Of a DNA stretch of 64,000 nt, positions 8,010 through 16,842 are shown one piece after another. A program made the translations under genes and the position numbers. Position 1 is the stretch's first letter, and every line of letters begins with the position of its first letter. The DNA comes from Variovorax sp. Root473. Its GTDB lineage: Bacteria > Pseudomonadota > Gammaproteobacteria > Burkholderiales > Burkholderiaceae_C. Where the stretch lies: positions 62,001 to 126,000 of the forward strand of contig NZ_LMEV01000013.1 in assembly GCF_001426505.1 (NCBI RefSeq). The letters are read 5' to 3'. Under the pieces are notes generated by a model. That model did no database searches, was not told the origin of the DNA, and saw only the letters and a program-made list of their open reading frames with translations.

Positions 8010-9437
8010 TCAGCCGAAACGCACGTACTCGAAGTCAACCGGCTGGCGGTTGATGCCCATCACCGGCGGTGCGATCCAGCCGGCGAACTTGCCCGGCTCG
8101 ATGACGCGGCCCATCAACGATGCCACGAAAGCGAAGTCTTCGGAACTCGGCAGCCATTCGTCGCGCTTGGCAGCCCATTCGACGTCGTTCACCACGCGGC
8201 CCTCGGGCGACATCTTGATGCCGGCGAGTGCGCCGATCTGGCGGTTGAAGGCCTTGTGCGGCACTGACAGGCGCGTCGGGATGCCAGCCTTTTCCAGCAC
8301 CTTGTTCCAGCGGCCGACGCCGGCCACCGAGTCCTTGATGAAGTCGTCGCGCAGCACTTCGTTCAGGGCGTTGAGCATCGGCACGTCTTTTTCGACGAGC
8401 TGGCCATCCTTCACTTCAAGCACCTTGTAGGTCTGGCCCTTGAGCACGTGGTCGTCGTCGCGCTTGCCTTCTTCGTAGCGGCCCTTCAGGCCCGAGCTGT
8501 AGAAGATGGCGGCGTTGCTCGACTGGTCGGCACCGAACAGGTCGATGGTCACCGAGTAGTGGAAGTTCAGGTAGCGCTGGATGGTGCCCAGGTCGATGCA
8601 GCCGGCGGCGCGGATCTTCTGCGCATCGTCGGTCTTCAGCTCGTTCATCACCTGCGCGGTGCGCGCAATGACGCGCGACACGCCGCTCTCACCCACGAAC
8701 ATGTGGTGCGCTTCCTCGGTCAGCATGAACTTCGTGGTGCGCGCCAGCGGATCGAACGCGCTCTCGGCCAGCGCAGCCAGCTGGAACTTGCCGTCGCGGT
8801 CGGTGAAGTACGTGAACATGAAGAAGGCGAGCCAGTCGGGCGTCTTCTCGTTGAACGCACCCAGGATGCGCGGGTTGTTGGCGTCGCCCGAGGTGCGCTG
8901 CAGCAGCGCGTCGGCCTCTTCGCGACCGTCGCGGCCGAAGTGCTTTTGCAGCAGGTAGACCATGGCCCACAGGTGGCGGCCTTCTTCGACGTTGATCTGG
9001 AACAGGTTGCGCAGGTCGTACATCGATGGCGCCGTGAGGCCCAGGTGGCGCTGCTGCTCGACCGACGCGGGCTCGGTGTCGCCCTGCGTGACGATGATGC
9101 GGCGCAGGTTGGCGCGGTGTTCGCCGGGCACGTCCTGCCAGACCTTCTCGCCCTTGTGGTCGCCGAAGTGCACTTCGCGGTTGGCATCGCCCGGGTTCAG
9201 GAAGATGCCCCAGCGGTAGTCGCGCATCTTCACGTGGCCGAACTGCGCCCAGCCCTGCGGGTCGACGCTCACGGCCGTGCGCAGGTACACCTCGTGGTTG
9301 GTCGAGCCCTCGGGGCCCACGTCGTCCCACCAGTTGATGAAGTTCGGCTGCCAGCCTTCGAGCGCGCGCTGCAGCGTGCGGTCTTCGCCGAGGTTGACGT
9401 TGTTGGGGATCTTCTCGCTGTAGTTGATCGTGCTCAT
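8010..9437 (-). CDS. boxB: Benzoyl-CoA 2,3-epoxidase diiron subunit BoxB
   Basis: Catalyses O2-dependent epoxidation of benzoyl-CoA to 2,3-epoxybenzoyl-CoA with electrons from BoxA. The 475-residue protein matches the family length. The expected class I diiron ligands are in place with a constant offset from the characterised enzyme: E122, E152 and H155 in EEGRH, D213, E242 and H245 in EEAHH. It is second in the boxC-boxB-boxA-maoC transcript. There is no sign of truncation, and the assignment is secure. Confidence 0.97.
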   Translation of the reverse strand: MSTINYSEKIPNNVNLGEDRTLQRALEGWQPNFINWWDDVGPEGSTNHEVYLRTAVSVDPQGWAQFGHVKMRDYRWGIFLNPGDANREVHFGDHKGEKVWQDVPGEHRANLRRIIVTQGDTEPASVEQQRHLGLTAPSMYDLRNLFQINVEEGRHLWAMVYLLQKHFGRDGREEADALLQRTSGDANNPRILGAFNEKTPDWLAFFMFTYFTDRDGKFQLAALAESAFDPLARTTKFMLTEEAHHMFVGESGVSRVIARTAQVMNELKTDDAQKIRAAGCIDLGTIQRYLNFHYSVTIDLFGADQSSNAAIFYSSGLKGRYEEGKRDDDHVLKGQTYKVLEVKDGQLVEKDVPMLNALNEVLRDDFIKDSVAGVGRWNKVLEKAGIPTRLSVPHKAFNRQIGALAGIKMSPEGRVVNDVEWAAKRDEWLPSSEDFAFVASLMGRVIEPGKFAGWIAPPVMGINRQPVDFEYVRFG

Positions 9438-9471
9438 CGTTGTTCCTTGAGTTGTGCGGACTGCTCTGTGC

Positions 9472-11145
9472 TCAAACGCGGTTCAGGTCGAAGCCGGCTT
9501 TCTGGCCGGTGCCGTAGACCTTCAGCGCGCCCTTTTCGCCGACGGCGTTGGGGCGGTTGAAGATCCAGTTCTGCCAGGCCGTGAGGCGGCCGAAGATGCG
9601 GGTGGCCATGTTCTCCTTGCTGGCGAAGCGCAGGTTGGCCTCAAGGCCGGTGAGCGCGTCGGGCGACATGGCGGCGCGCTCTTCGATGGCGATGCGGATC
9701 TCGTCGTCCCAGTCGATGTCGTCCGGCGCGGCAGTCACGAGGCCCAGCTTCACGGCCTCGTCGGCGTCGAGCGCCTGGCCGGCGACGGCGCGCGCGGCTT
9801 CGAGCGGCGAGGCCTCTTCATAGAAGCGACGCTGCAGGCGGCTCTGGTCGTTCACCATCGGGAAGAAGCCGAAGTTGAATTCGTTCAGCGTGAGCTTCGG
9901 TGCGCGCGCGGCATCGTCGGGCAGCGCGAGCATGTAGCTGCGGTCGGCCGCGAAGGCCAGCTCGGCCAGCGTGCCGGCGAAGCACGAGCCGGCCTCGACC
10001 AGCGCGAACAGGCTGCGCGACGACACATCCAGGCGCGCCAGCGTGCGGCGCAGGCCGCCGATGGTTTCGCGCACCAGCCAGTGGTCCTTGTTCGCGAACA
10101 TCACGGCGTCGGAGGCGAGCACGGCGGCGGCGTCGCCTTCGGTCTTGAGCAGCCAGGTGCCGACGTCGAGTTCATTGGTGCGCAGGTTGAGGATGGCGTC
10201 GTCGAGCTCGCGGCACACGGCCAGCGGCCACCAGGCGGCGCCCGCGGCCTCGATGGCGGCGATGTCGGCCGGCTGCGCGCCGGTGGGCGCCTTCACGGTG
10301 ATCGTCGCGGTGCGCTTGCTGCGGTCGATCTGCACGTTGACGTTCGCATAGGCGATGCCGTCGGCGCTGTCGGTGCGCTCGACGCGGGTCAGGGCCACGC
10401 CCTTGGCGCCTGCGGGGCGGTCGCTGCCGGCGGCGAGTTGCGTGGCGCGCTCCTGCACGGCGGCGGCAAACTGCGCGGGCTTGGCCACCGCATCGACCAG
10501 GCGCCAGTCGACCGCGCGCTGGCCGCGCACGCCTTCGACGCTGGTGCAGAAAATGTCGGCAAGGTCGTGGCGCACATGGCGCTTGTCGGTCACGCGGGTC
10601 AGGCCGCCGGTGCCGGGCAGCACGCCGAGCAGCGGCACCTCGGGCAGCGAGACGGAAGAAGAGCGGTCGTCGACCAGCAGGATTTCGTCGCAGGCCAGTG
10701 CCAGCTCGTAGCCGCCGCCGGCGCAGGCGCCGTTCACGGCCGCGAGGAACTTCAGGCCCGAGTGCCTGGAGGTGTCTTCCATGCCGTTGCGCGTCTCGTT
10801 GGTGAACTTGCAGAAGTTCACCTTCCAGGCGTGGCTGGAAACGCCGAGCATGAAGATGTTCGCGCCCGAGCAGAAGATGCGGTCCTTGCCGCTGGTGACG
10901 ATCACGCTGCGCACTTCAGGGTGCTCGAAGCGGATGCGGTTGAGCGCGTCGTTCAGTTCGATGTCCACGCCCAGGTCGTAGCTGTTGAGCTTGAGCTTGT
11001 AGCCGGGGCGAATGCCGCCGTCTTCCGCGATGTCGAGCGTGAGGCGCGCAATGGCGCCATCGAAGCTCAGCGACCAGTGGCGGTACTGGGCGGGTTCGAT
11101 GCGGTAGTCGACGCGCTGGGGCGCCTGGGACGTGGTGTCGGTCAT
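9472..11145 (-). CDS. boxC: 2,3-epoxybenzoyl-CoA dihydrolase BoxC (benzoyl-CoA-dihydrodiol lyase)
   Basis: Opens the ring of 2,3-epoxybenzoyl-CoA hydrolytically to give 3,4-dehydroadipyl-CoA semialdehyde and formate. The 557-residue protein carries a crotonase fold with an oxyanion region IFCSGANIFMLG and the glycine-rich NGACAGGGYELALACDE segment, plus a second crotonase-like half, as is usual for BoxC. The frame is open further upstream, but the ATG at 11145 (MTDTTSQAPQ) has AGGAGA eight bases ahead. It is the first gene of the minus-strand box operon, about 70 bp behind the predicted start of transcription. Confidence 0.96.
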   Translation of the reverse strand: MTDTTSQAPQRVDYRIEPAQYRHWSLSFDGAIARLTLDIAEDGGIRPGYKLKLNSYDLGVDIELNDALNRIRFEHPEVRSVIVTSGKDRIFCSGANIFMLGVSSHAWKVNFCKFTNETRNGMEDTSRHSGLKFLAAVNGACAGGGYELALACDEILLVDDRSSSVSLPEVPLLGVLPGTGGLTRVTDKRHVRHDLADIFCTSVEGVRGQRAVDWRLVDAVAKPAQFAAAVQERATQLAAGSDRPAGAKGVALTRVERTDSADGIAYANVNVQIDRSKRTATITVKAPTGAQPADIAAIEAAGAAWWPLAVCRELDDAILNLRTNELDVGTWLLKTEGDAAAVLASDAVMFANKDHWLVRETIGGLRRTLARLDVSSRSLFALVEAGSCFAGTLAELAFAADRSYMLALPDDAARAPKLTLNEFNFGFFPMVNDQSRLQRRFYEEASPLEAARAVAGQALDADEAVKLGLVTAAPDDIDWDDEIRIAIEERAAMSPDALTGLEANLRFASKENMATRIFGRLTAWQNWIFNRPNAVGEKGALKVYGTGQKAGFDLNRV

Positions 11146-11221
11146 GCGGAAGTCTCCTGTGGGGGCTGTGTTCAGAAAACCGTGAACAGGAATAATAATG
11201 CACTTCCTTGTTCCGATGACA

Positions 11222-11253
11222 TGCATCATGCTGCATGCAAACAGGCAAGTCAA
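11222..11253 (-). promoter_or_regulatory. boxCBA promoter overlapped by a BoxR-type operator
   Basis: On the minus strand TTGACT (11253-11248), a 17-base spacer and CATGAT (11230-11225) make a good sigma-70 promoter for boxC. TGCA occurs at 11222-11225, 11232-11235 and 11236-11239; the first two form TGCA-N6-TGCA, the operator pattern known for BoxR/BzdR regulators, and they lie across the -10 and spacer. A further TGCA is at 11199-11202. A perfect inverted repeat AACAGGCA/TGCCTGTT (11240-11247, 11254-11261) brackets the -35. Binding here would block RNA polymerase, fitting repression relieved by benzoyl-CoA. Confidence 0.75.
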
Positions 11254-11286
11254 TGCCTGTTGTGCTTTTTTTCAGATCTCAGAGGC

Positions 11287-12228
11287 TCAGACGAGTCCCA
11301 TGGATTGGCGGGCGACCGTGCGCAGCGCCTGGAAGCTCTGCTGCAGCGTCTTCCCGCTCGTGTCCACCGACAGATCAGCCTTCGAATAGAAGGCAGCGCG
11401 GCCATTCAGGATGCGGCGCAGGTCTTCCATGGCTTCCTTGCTGGCGGCCATCGGACGGGTGTCGCCCTGCGCGGCCACGCGGCCCATGTGCTCCTCGGGC
11501 GCGGCCTGCAGCCACACCGTGGTGCAGTGCGCGAGCAGTTCGTTGAAGGTGGCCGGGTCGGACACGATGCCGCCGGGCGTGGCGATGACCACCTCGCTGT
11601 AGATCTGCACCGCCTCCTCGAGCGCGCGGCGCTCGTAGCGGCGGTAGGCGTTGGTGCCGTACAGGTCGTGGATCTCGCGCACGCTGCAGCCCGCGAGCTT
11701 CTCGATCTCGCGGCTCAGCTCGATGAAAGGAATTTCGAGGTCTTCGGCCAGCATCTGGCCCAGCGTCGATTTGCCCGCGCCGCGCAGCCCCACGAGCGCG
11801 ATGCGCCGGTGCCGCGCCGGATCGACCGAGGCGGTGCCCAGCATCTCGCCCAGCGCGACTCGCACGCGGCGCAGGTCGGCCTCGCTGCGGTGCTCCAGCA
11901 ATTCGCGGATCAGCAGCCACTCGGGCGAACTCGTCGTGACGTCGCCCACCAGCTCGGCCAGCGAGCAGTGCAGCGCCCCGGCCACCTGCTGCAGCACCAG
12001 GATCGATGCGTTGCCGATGCCGTATTCCAGGTTCGCCAGGTGGCGCTCCGACACGTCGGCCGACAGGGCCACCGCCTTGCGCGTGAGGCCGCGCTGCGCG
12101 CGCAGGTTGCGCACGCGGTCGCCCAGTGCCACCAGCAGCGGGTTCTTGGCCTCCCCGGCCACGGCGGCGCTGTTGCTTTGGCCGCCCTCGGGCGCGGTGG
12201 CCAGCACCGCGTCTACATGCTCGTTCAT
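11287..12228 (-). CDS. boxR: BoxR-type regulator of benzoate degradation (XRE + shikimate-kinase-like)
   Basis: A transcriptional regulator of 313 residues. An XRE-type helix-turn-helix occupies about residues 33-93 (TRKAVALSADVSERHLANLE). A C-terminal shikimate-kinase-like domain has the P-loop GLRGAGKST at 147-155; in this family that domain is understood to bind the inducer benzoyl-CoA rather than to phosphorylate shikimate. The gene stands between the two catabolic arms, and TGCA-type operators occur on both sides. It reads in the same direction as boxCBA, but a separate promoter lies behind its stop codon. Its own promoter must lie in 12229-12395. Confidence 0.95.
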   Translation of the reverse strand: MNEHVDAVLATAPEGGQSNSAAVAGEAKNPLLVALGDRVRNLRAQRGLTRKAVALSADVSERHLANLEYGIGNASILVLQQVAGALHCSLAELVGDVTTSSPEWLLIRELLEHRSEADLRRVRVALGEMLGTASVDPARHRRIALVGLRGAGKSTLGQMLAEDLEIPFIELSREIEKLAGCSVREIHDLYGTNAYRRYERRALEEAVQIYSEVVIATPGGIVSDPATFNELLAHCTTVWLQAAPEEHMGRVAAQGDTRPMAASKEAMEDLRRILNGRAAFYSKADLSVDTSGKTLQQSFQALRTVARQSMGLV

Positions 12229-12281
12229 GCCATTCCTCGTTCTTCGCCGGGATTGTGCGCGCTCAGGGTAAACACCATATA

Positions 12282-12323
12282 TGCACTATATTGCTTGACA
12301 CCTGTTGTCTCGCTGCTTATTGT
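12282..12323 (+). promoter_or_regulatory. Promoter and TGCA operator for the DUF4863-boxD-bclA-liv operon
   Basis: TTGACA at 12295-12300 (perfect -35), a 17-base spacer and TATTGT at 12318-12323 form a strong sigma-70 promoter pointing into the plus-strand operon. TGCA-N6-TGCT at 12282-12295 is a one-base variant of the TGCA-N6-TGCA operator and runs into the -35 box. Further TGCA motifs follow at 12343 and 12360. This arrangement would let BoxR control both arms of the pathway. Confidence 0.7.
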
Positions 12324-12395
12324 TCGATCACACGCAAGATACTGCACGCGCAGCTTTCCTGCAAGAAGACGTTAGTTCACCGCTCGAGGCCCACG

Positions 12396-12890
12396 ATGTC
12401 CGACACCTCCACGCCCGCCACCGGCAAGGCGGCATTTCACCAACTGATCTCCGGCCTGACCGCCGAGATCGCCGGCAAGCCGCTCGACAGCACGCTCGAC
12501 CAGTGGCTCAACGCCACCCACGGCGCCGGCAGCGCCCGCTTTGCGCAACTGCGTCAGGCCTGCATCGGCGGCGTCGCCGAGGGCTGGCTGTGCGAGCGCG
12601 AAGGCGGCGGCATCAGGTACGGCCGCGTCTTCAAGGCCGAGGACGCGCTGCACCGCTTCTCGGTCGACGTGGTCGACATGCAGGACCTGGCCGGCCCGCA
12701 CCACACGCACCCCCACGGCGAGATCGATCTGATCATGCCGCTGGACGACACCCCCGGCGCCACCTTCGACGGACGGCCCGCGGGCTGGTGCGTCTACGGA
12801 CCCGGCACCGCGCATCGCCCGACCGTGGCCCAGGGCCGCGCGCTCGTCCTCTATCTCCTGCCCGAAGGGCAGATCCAGTTCACCTCATGA
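12396..12890 (+). CDS. DUF4863 family protein (4-hydroxylaminobenzoate lyase family)
   Basis: A 164-residue protein whose C-terminal half has a cupin-like metal motif, HHTHPHGE at residues 102-109. The family (DUF4863) includes 4-hydroxylaminobenzoate lyase PnbB, but members are often found inside box clusters, where a nitroarene role is unlikely; a help or repair function for a benzoate intermediate is inferred. The frame is open upstream, and the ATG at 12396 is the first start after the predicted promoter. It overlaps boxD by ATGA. Confidence 0.82.
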   Translation: MSDTSTPATGKAAFHQLISGLTAEIAGKPLDSTLDQWLNATHGAGSARFAQLRQACIGGVAEGWLCEREGGGIRYGRVFKAEDALHRFSVDVVDMQDLAGPHHTHPHGEIDLIMPLDDTPGATFDGRPAGWCVYGPGTAHRPTVAQGRALVLYLLPEGQIQFTS

Positions 12891-14437
12891 CCGACCTTCT
12901 CGCCAACCACGTCGCCGGCCGCTGGCAAAGCGGCACGGGCGCCGGCACGCCGCTGTTCGACCCGGTGCTCGGCACCGAACTTGCGCGCGTCGACGCCACC
13001 GGCCTCGACCTGCCCGAAGCCTTCGCCTTTGCGCGTGAGCAAGGCGGCCGCGCGCTGCGCGCCCTCAGCTACCGCCAACGCGCCGGCCTGCTCGCCGCCG
13101 TCGTGAAGGTGCTGCAGGCGAACCGCGACGCGTACTACGAGATCGCCACCGCGAACTGCGGCACGGTAAAGAACGACTCGGCCGTCGACATCGACGGCGC
13201 GATCTTCACGCTCGGCCAGTACGCCAAGTGGGGCGACGCGCTCGGCGACGTGCGCGCGCTGCGCGACGGCGACGCCGTGAAGCTCGGCAAGGAGCCCGTG
13301 TTCCAGTCGCAGCACCTGCAGGTGCCGACGCACGGTGTGGCGCTGTTCATCAATGCCTTCAACTTCCCCTCGTGGGGCCTGTGGGAAAAGGCCGCGCCCG
13401 CGCTGCTGTCGGGCGTGCCCGTGATCGTCAAGCCCGCCACGGCCACCGCCTGGCTCACGCAGCGCATGGTGAAGGACGTGGTCGATGCGGGCGTGCTGCC
13501 GGCCGGCGCGCTGTCGGTCATCTGCGGCAGCTCGGCCGGCCTGATGGATCAGCTGCAGCCCTTCGACGTGGTCTCGTTCACCGGTTCGGCCGAGACGGCC
13601 GCCGTGATCCGCTCGCACCCCGCTGTGGCCGCGCGCTCGGTGCGCGCCAACATCGAGGCCGACAGCCTCAACAGCGCCCTGCTGCTGCCCGGCGCCGCGC
13701 CCGGCAGCGAGGCCTTCCACCTGCTCGTGCGCGAAGTGGTGCGCGAGATGACCGTCAAGTCGGGCCAGAAGTGCACCGCCATCCGCCGCATCCTGGTGCC
13801 GGCCGAGGTGTACGACGCCGCGGCCGAGGCCATCGGCGCGAAGCTCGCGGGCGTGACCGTCGGCAACCCGCGCAACGAGAGCGTGCGCATGGGCTCGCTC
13901 GTGAGCCGCGCGCAACTGAACGCGGTGCGCGACGGCCTCGACGCGCTGGCCGCGCAGACCACCGTGCTGCACGACAGCAGTAACAAGCCCCTCATCGACG
14001 CCGACCCCGCCGTGGCCGCCTGCATCGGCCCCGTGCTGCTGGGCGCGCGCGACGCCGATGCGGCGCAGCGCGTGCACGACGTGGAAGTGTTCGGCCCCGT
14101 CGCCACGCTGCTGCCCTACAACGACCTGGCACACGGCATCGCGCTCGCACACCGTGGGCAGGGTTCGCTCGTCACTTCGCTGTACGGCAGCGACGATGCC
14201 GCGCTGGCCCAGGCCGCGCTGTCGGTCGCACCGAGCCACGGCCGCGTGCACGTCATCACGCCCGAGGTGGCGCAGGCCCACACCGGCCACGGCAACGTGA
14301 TGCCGATGTCGATGCACGGCGGCCCCGGCCGCGCAGGCGGCGGCGCCGAACTGGGCGGCCTGCGCGCACTCGACTTCTATCACCGCAGGAGCGCGGTACA
14401 GGCGAGCCCCGGCGTGCTCGCCGCACTCGGCCTCTAG
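12887..14437 (+). CDS. boxD: 3,4-dehydroadipyl-CoA semialdehyde dehydrogenase
   Basis: Oxidises 3,4-dehydroadipyl-CoA semialdehyde, the product of BoxC, to the acid with NADP+. The 516-residue protein is an aldehyde dehydrogenase of the PaaZ-N/BoxD type: FNFPSWG near 160, VSFTGSAETA (229-238), catalytic Glu257 in NIEADS and catalytic Cys296 in SGQKCTAIRR. It has no hydratase domain at the C-terminus, unlike full-length PaaZ. The start overlaps the previous stop as ATGA, so the longer open frame upstream is not used. Confidence 0.94.
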   Translation: MTDLLANHVAGRWQSGTGAGTPLFDPVLGTELARVDATGLDLPEAFAFAREQGGRALRALSYRQRAGLLAAVVKVLQANRDAYYEIATANCGTVKNDSAVDIDGAIFTLGQYAKWGDALGDVRALRDGDAVKLGKEPVFQSQHLQVPTHGVALFINAFNFPSWGLWEKAAPALLSGVPVIVKPATATAWLTQRMVKDVVDAGVLPAGALSVICGSSAGLMDQLQPFDVVSFTGSAETAAVIRSHPAVAARSVRANIEADSLNSALLLPGAAPGSEAFHLLVREVVREMTVKSGQKCTAIRRILVPAEVYDAAAEAIGAKLAGVTVGNPRNESVRMGSLVSRAQLNAVRDGLDALAAQTTVLHDSSNKPLIDADPAVAACIGPVLLGARDADAAQRVHDVEVFGPVATLLPYNDLAHGIALAHRGQGSLVTSLYGSDDAALAQAALSVAPSHGRVHVITPEVAQAHTGHGNVMPMSMHGGPGRAGGGAELGGLRALDFYHRRSAVQASPGVLAALGL

Positions 14438-14470
14438 CGCCCGACGTACAGGCCCCAAGGAGACAACACG

Positions 14471-16021
14471 ATGAGCAGCCTGCCCGCACGATTCAACTTT
14501 GCCGAACACCTGTTCGCCCTCAACCGCGGGCGCGCCGCACGCACCGCCTACATCGACGACCGCGGCACGCTGAGCTACGGCCAGCTCGAAGACCGCGCGC
14601 GCCGCCTGGCCGCCGCGCTGAAAGCCGCGGGCCTGCGCCGCGAGGAGCGCGTGCTGCTGCTCATGCTCGACGGCAACGACTGGCCCGTGAGTTTTCTCGG
14701 CTGCCTCTACGCGGGCATCGTGCCCGTGGCCGTGAACACGCTGCTCACGCCGGACGACTACGCCTACATGCTCGACCACAGCCGCGCGCAGGCGGTGCTG
14801 GTGTCGGGCGCGCTGCTGCCGACCTTGCAGGACGCGATGGCGCGCGGCGGCCATGAAGTGCAGACGCTGTTCGTGTCGCAACCGCCGGGCCCGCTGCCCG
14901 AAGGCGCGCAGGCATTCGAAGCCGCGCTCGCCGCCGCCGAGCCCCTGCCCGCCCCCGCGCTCACCGCGTCGGACGACCCGGGCTTCTGGCTCTATTCCTC
15001 CGGTTCCACCGGCAAGCCCAAGGGCACCGTCCACACGCACGCCAACCTGTGGTGGACCGCCGAGCTCTACGGCAAACCCGTGCTCGGCCTCACCGAGGAC
15101 GACGTGTGCTTCTCGGCCGCCAAGATGTACTTCGCGTACGGCCTGGGCAATGCACTGACCTTCCCGCTGTCGGTGGGCGCCACCGTCGTGTTGATGGCCG
15201 AGCGTCCCACGCCCGACGCCACCTTCCGTCGTTGGGTGGAGCACCAACCCACCGTGTTCTTCGGCGCACCCACCGGCTTCGCGGGCATGCTCGCCTCGCC
15301 GAAGCTGCCAGCACGCGAGGCCGTGGCGCTGCGCATGTGTTCGTCGGCCGGCGAGGCGTTGCCGGGTGAGATCGCGCAGCGCTTCAAGGCGCACTTCGGC
15401 TGCGAGATCATCGACGGCATCGGCTCGACCGAGATGCTGCATGTGTTCATCTCCAACCGCCCCGGCGACGTGCGCTACGGCACCACCGGCAAGCCGGTGG
15501 ACGGCTACGAGATCGAGCTGCGCGGCGAAGACGGCCGCCCCGTGGCCGATGGCGAGGTGGGCGACCTGTACATCCGCGGCCCGAGCTCGGCGCTCATGTA
15601 CTGGTGCAACCGCGAGAAGTCGCGCGACACCTTCCAGGGCGGCTGGACCAAGAGCGGCGACAAGTACACGCGCGACGCCGACGGCTACTTCACGTACGCG
15701 GGCCGCAGCGACGACATGCTCAAGGTCAGCGGCATCTACGTCTCGCCCTTCGAGGTCGAGGCCACGCTGATGCAGCACCCGGCCGTGCTCGAGGCCGCCG
15801 TCATCGGCAAGGAAGACGCCGAAGGGCTCACGAAGACCAAGGCCTTCGTCGTGCTGAAAGACGGCGCCGCCGCCACCGAGGACGAGCTCAAGGCCTTCGT
15901 GAAGGAGCGCCTGGCGCCGTACAAGTACCCGCGCTTCCTGGAGTTCGTGAGCGAGCTGCCGAAGACGGCGACGGGGAAGATCCAGCGCTTCAGGTTGCGT
16001 GAACGCGAGAAGCAGGCATGA
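14471..16021 (+). CDS. bclA: Benzoate-CoA ligase
   Basis: Activates benzoate (and probably some substituted benzoates) to benzoyl-CoA with ATP, the entry step of the box pathway. The 516-residue adenylate-forming enzyme shows the A3 motif YSSGSTGKPKG (175-185), the A5-like DGIGSTEMLH, the motif SGDKYTRDADGYFTYAGRSDDMLK, and the catalytic lysine in PKTATGKIQR near the C-terminus. AAGGAGA precedes the ATG by eight bases. The stop overlaps the next gene as ATGA. Confidence 0.95.
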   Translation: MSSLPARFNFAEHLFALNRGRAARTAYIDDRGTLSYGQLEDRARRLAAALKAAGLRREERVLLLMLDGNDWPVSFLGCLYAGIVPVAVNTLLTPDDYAYMLDHSRAQAVLVSGALLPTLQDAMARGGHEVQTLFVSQPPGPLPEGAQAFEAALAAAEPLPAPALTASDDPGFWLYSSGSTGKPKGTVHTHANLWWTAELYGKPVLGLTEDDVCFSAAKMYFAYGLGNALTFPLSVGATVVLMAERPTPDATFRRWVEHQPTVFFGAPTGFAGMLASPKLPAREAVALRMCSSAGEALPGEIAQRFKAHFGCEIIDGIGSTEMLHVFISNRPGDVRYGTTGKPVDGYEIELRGEDGRPVADGEVGDLYIRGPSSALMYWCNREKSRDTFQGGWTKSGDKYTRDADGYFTYAGRSDDMLKVSGIYVSPFEVEATLMQHPAVLEAAVIGKEDAEGLTKTKAFVVLKDGAAATEDELKAFVKERLAPYKYPRFLEFVSELPKTATGKIQRFRLREREKQA

Positions 16022-16842
16022 GCACACCCACGGTTGCCACCGACTTCGTCACCATCGACTGGCGTGGCCGCCCCATCCGCATCGAGTGCCAGTGGATCGC
16101 CCCCGAGCGTGGCGCCGACGCCCCCCTCATCGTCTTCCTGCACGAGGGCCTCGGCTCCGTCGCGATGTGGAAGGACTTCCCGGCCCAGGTCTGCGAAGCC
16201 GCGAACGCACGCGGCCTCGTGTTCTCGCGCCCCGGCTATGGCCGCTCCACGCCGCGCGCCGAGGACGAGATCTGGGACGTCGACTTCATGCACCGCCAGG
16301 CGCACGAGGTGCTGCCCGCGCTGTTCGACGCGCTGAAGCTCGGCGACGAGAAGCCGTGGCTGTTCGGCCACAGCGACGGCGGCTCGATCTCGCTGCTGTA
16401 CGCCTCGCGCTTCTCCGACAAGGTCGCAGGCCTCGTGGTACTCGCGCCGCACATCTTCGTGGAAGACAAGACCGTCGCGAACATCGAGATTGCGCGCACC
16501 GCCTACCGCACGAGCGACCTGCCCAGCAAGCTCGGCCGCTACCACGACAGCGCCGACTCGGCCTTCTGGGGCTGGAACCGCATCTGGCTGCACCCGCCCT
16601 TTCGCGACTGGAACATCGAGGCCGAGCTGGCCACCATCCGCTGCCCCGTGCTCGCGGTGCAGGGCATCGAGGACGAATACGGCACGCTCGCGCAGATCCG
16701 CGACATCGCACCGCGCGTCAGTGGGACATGCGAGCTGCTCGAAATCCCTGAATGCGGGCATTCCCCGCATCGCGATCAGCCGGATCGTGTCATCGTCGCG
16801 ACCGCTTCTTTCATCACCAACAACAGGAGACAGACACCATGA
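16018..16842 (+). CDS. Alpha/beta hydrolase of the benzoate operon
   Basis: A 274-residue hydrolase with the nucleophile elbow FGHSDGGS (Ser119), a probable acid residue in IEDEYGT and the catalytic His in PECGHSPHRD. It is coupled by ATGA overlaps both to the ligase gene before it and to the binding-protein gene after it. Related hydrolases are regular members of box clusters and may hydrolyse a lactone or rescue CoA from dead-end benzoyl-CoA thioesters; which of the two cannot be told from sequence. Confidence 0.85.
   Translation: MSTPTVATDFVTIDWRGRPIRIECQWIAPERGADAPLIVFLHEGLGSVAMWKDFPAQVCEAANARGLVFSRPGYGRSTPRAEDEIWDVDFMHRQAHEVLPALFDALKLGDEKPWLFGHSDGGSISLLYASRFSDKVAGLVVLAPHIFVEDKTVANIEIARTAYRTSDLPSKLGRYHDSADSAFWGWNRIWLHPPFRDWNIEAELATIRCPVLAVQGIEDEYGTLAQIRDIAPRVSGTCELLEIPECGHSPHRDQPDRVIVATASFITNNRRQTP

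Noticed and set aside
11240..11270. AACAGGCA/TGCCTGTT hairpin plus T-run as an intrinsic terminator
   Set aside because: The T-run lies on the wrong side for boxR or boxC transcripts (minus strand), and no plus-strand gene ends here; the repeat brackets a promoter -35 instead.
9454..12375. A 973-codon open frame on the plus strand opposite boxC and boxR
   Set aside because: Antisense shadow; all real motifs (crotonase, XRE, P-loop) are on the minus strand, and the plus-strand translation has shadow composition.
12851..16027. A 1058-codon open frame on the minus strand, opposite boxD and the benzoate ligase gene
   Set aside because: It is the shadow of two well-supported enzymes, composed of His/Arg/Ala/Gly-rich low-complexity sequence typical of antisense frames in high-GC DNA, with no recognisable domain.
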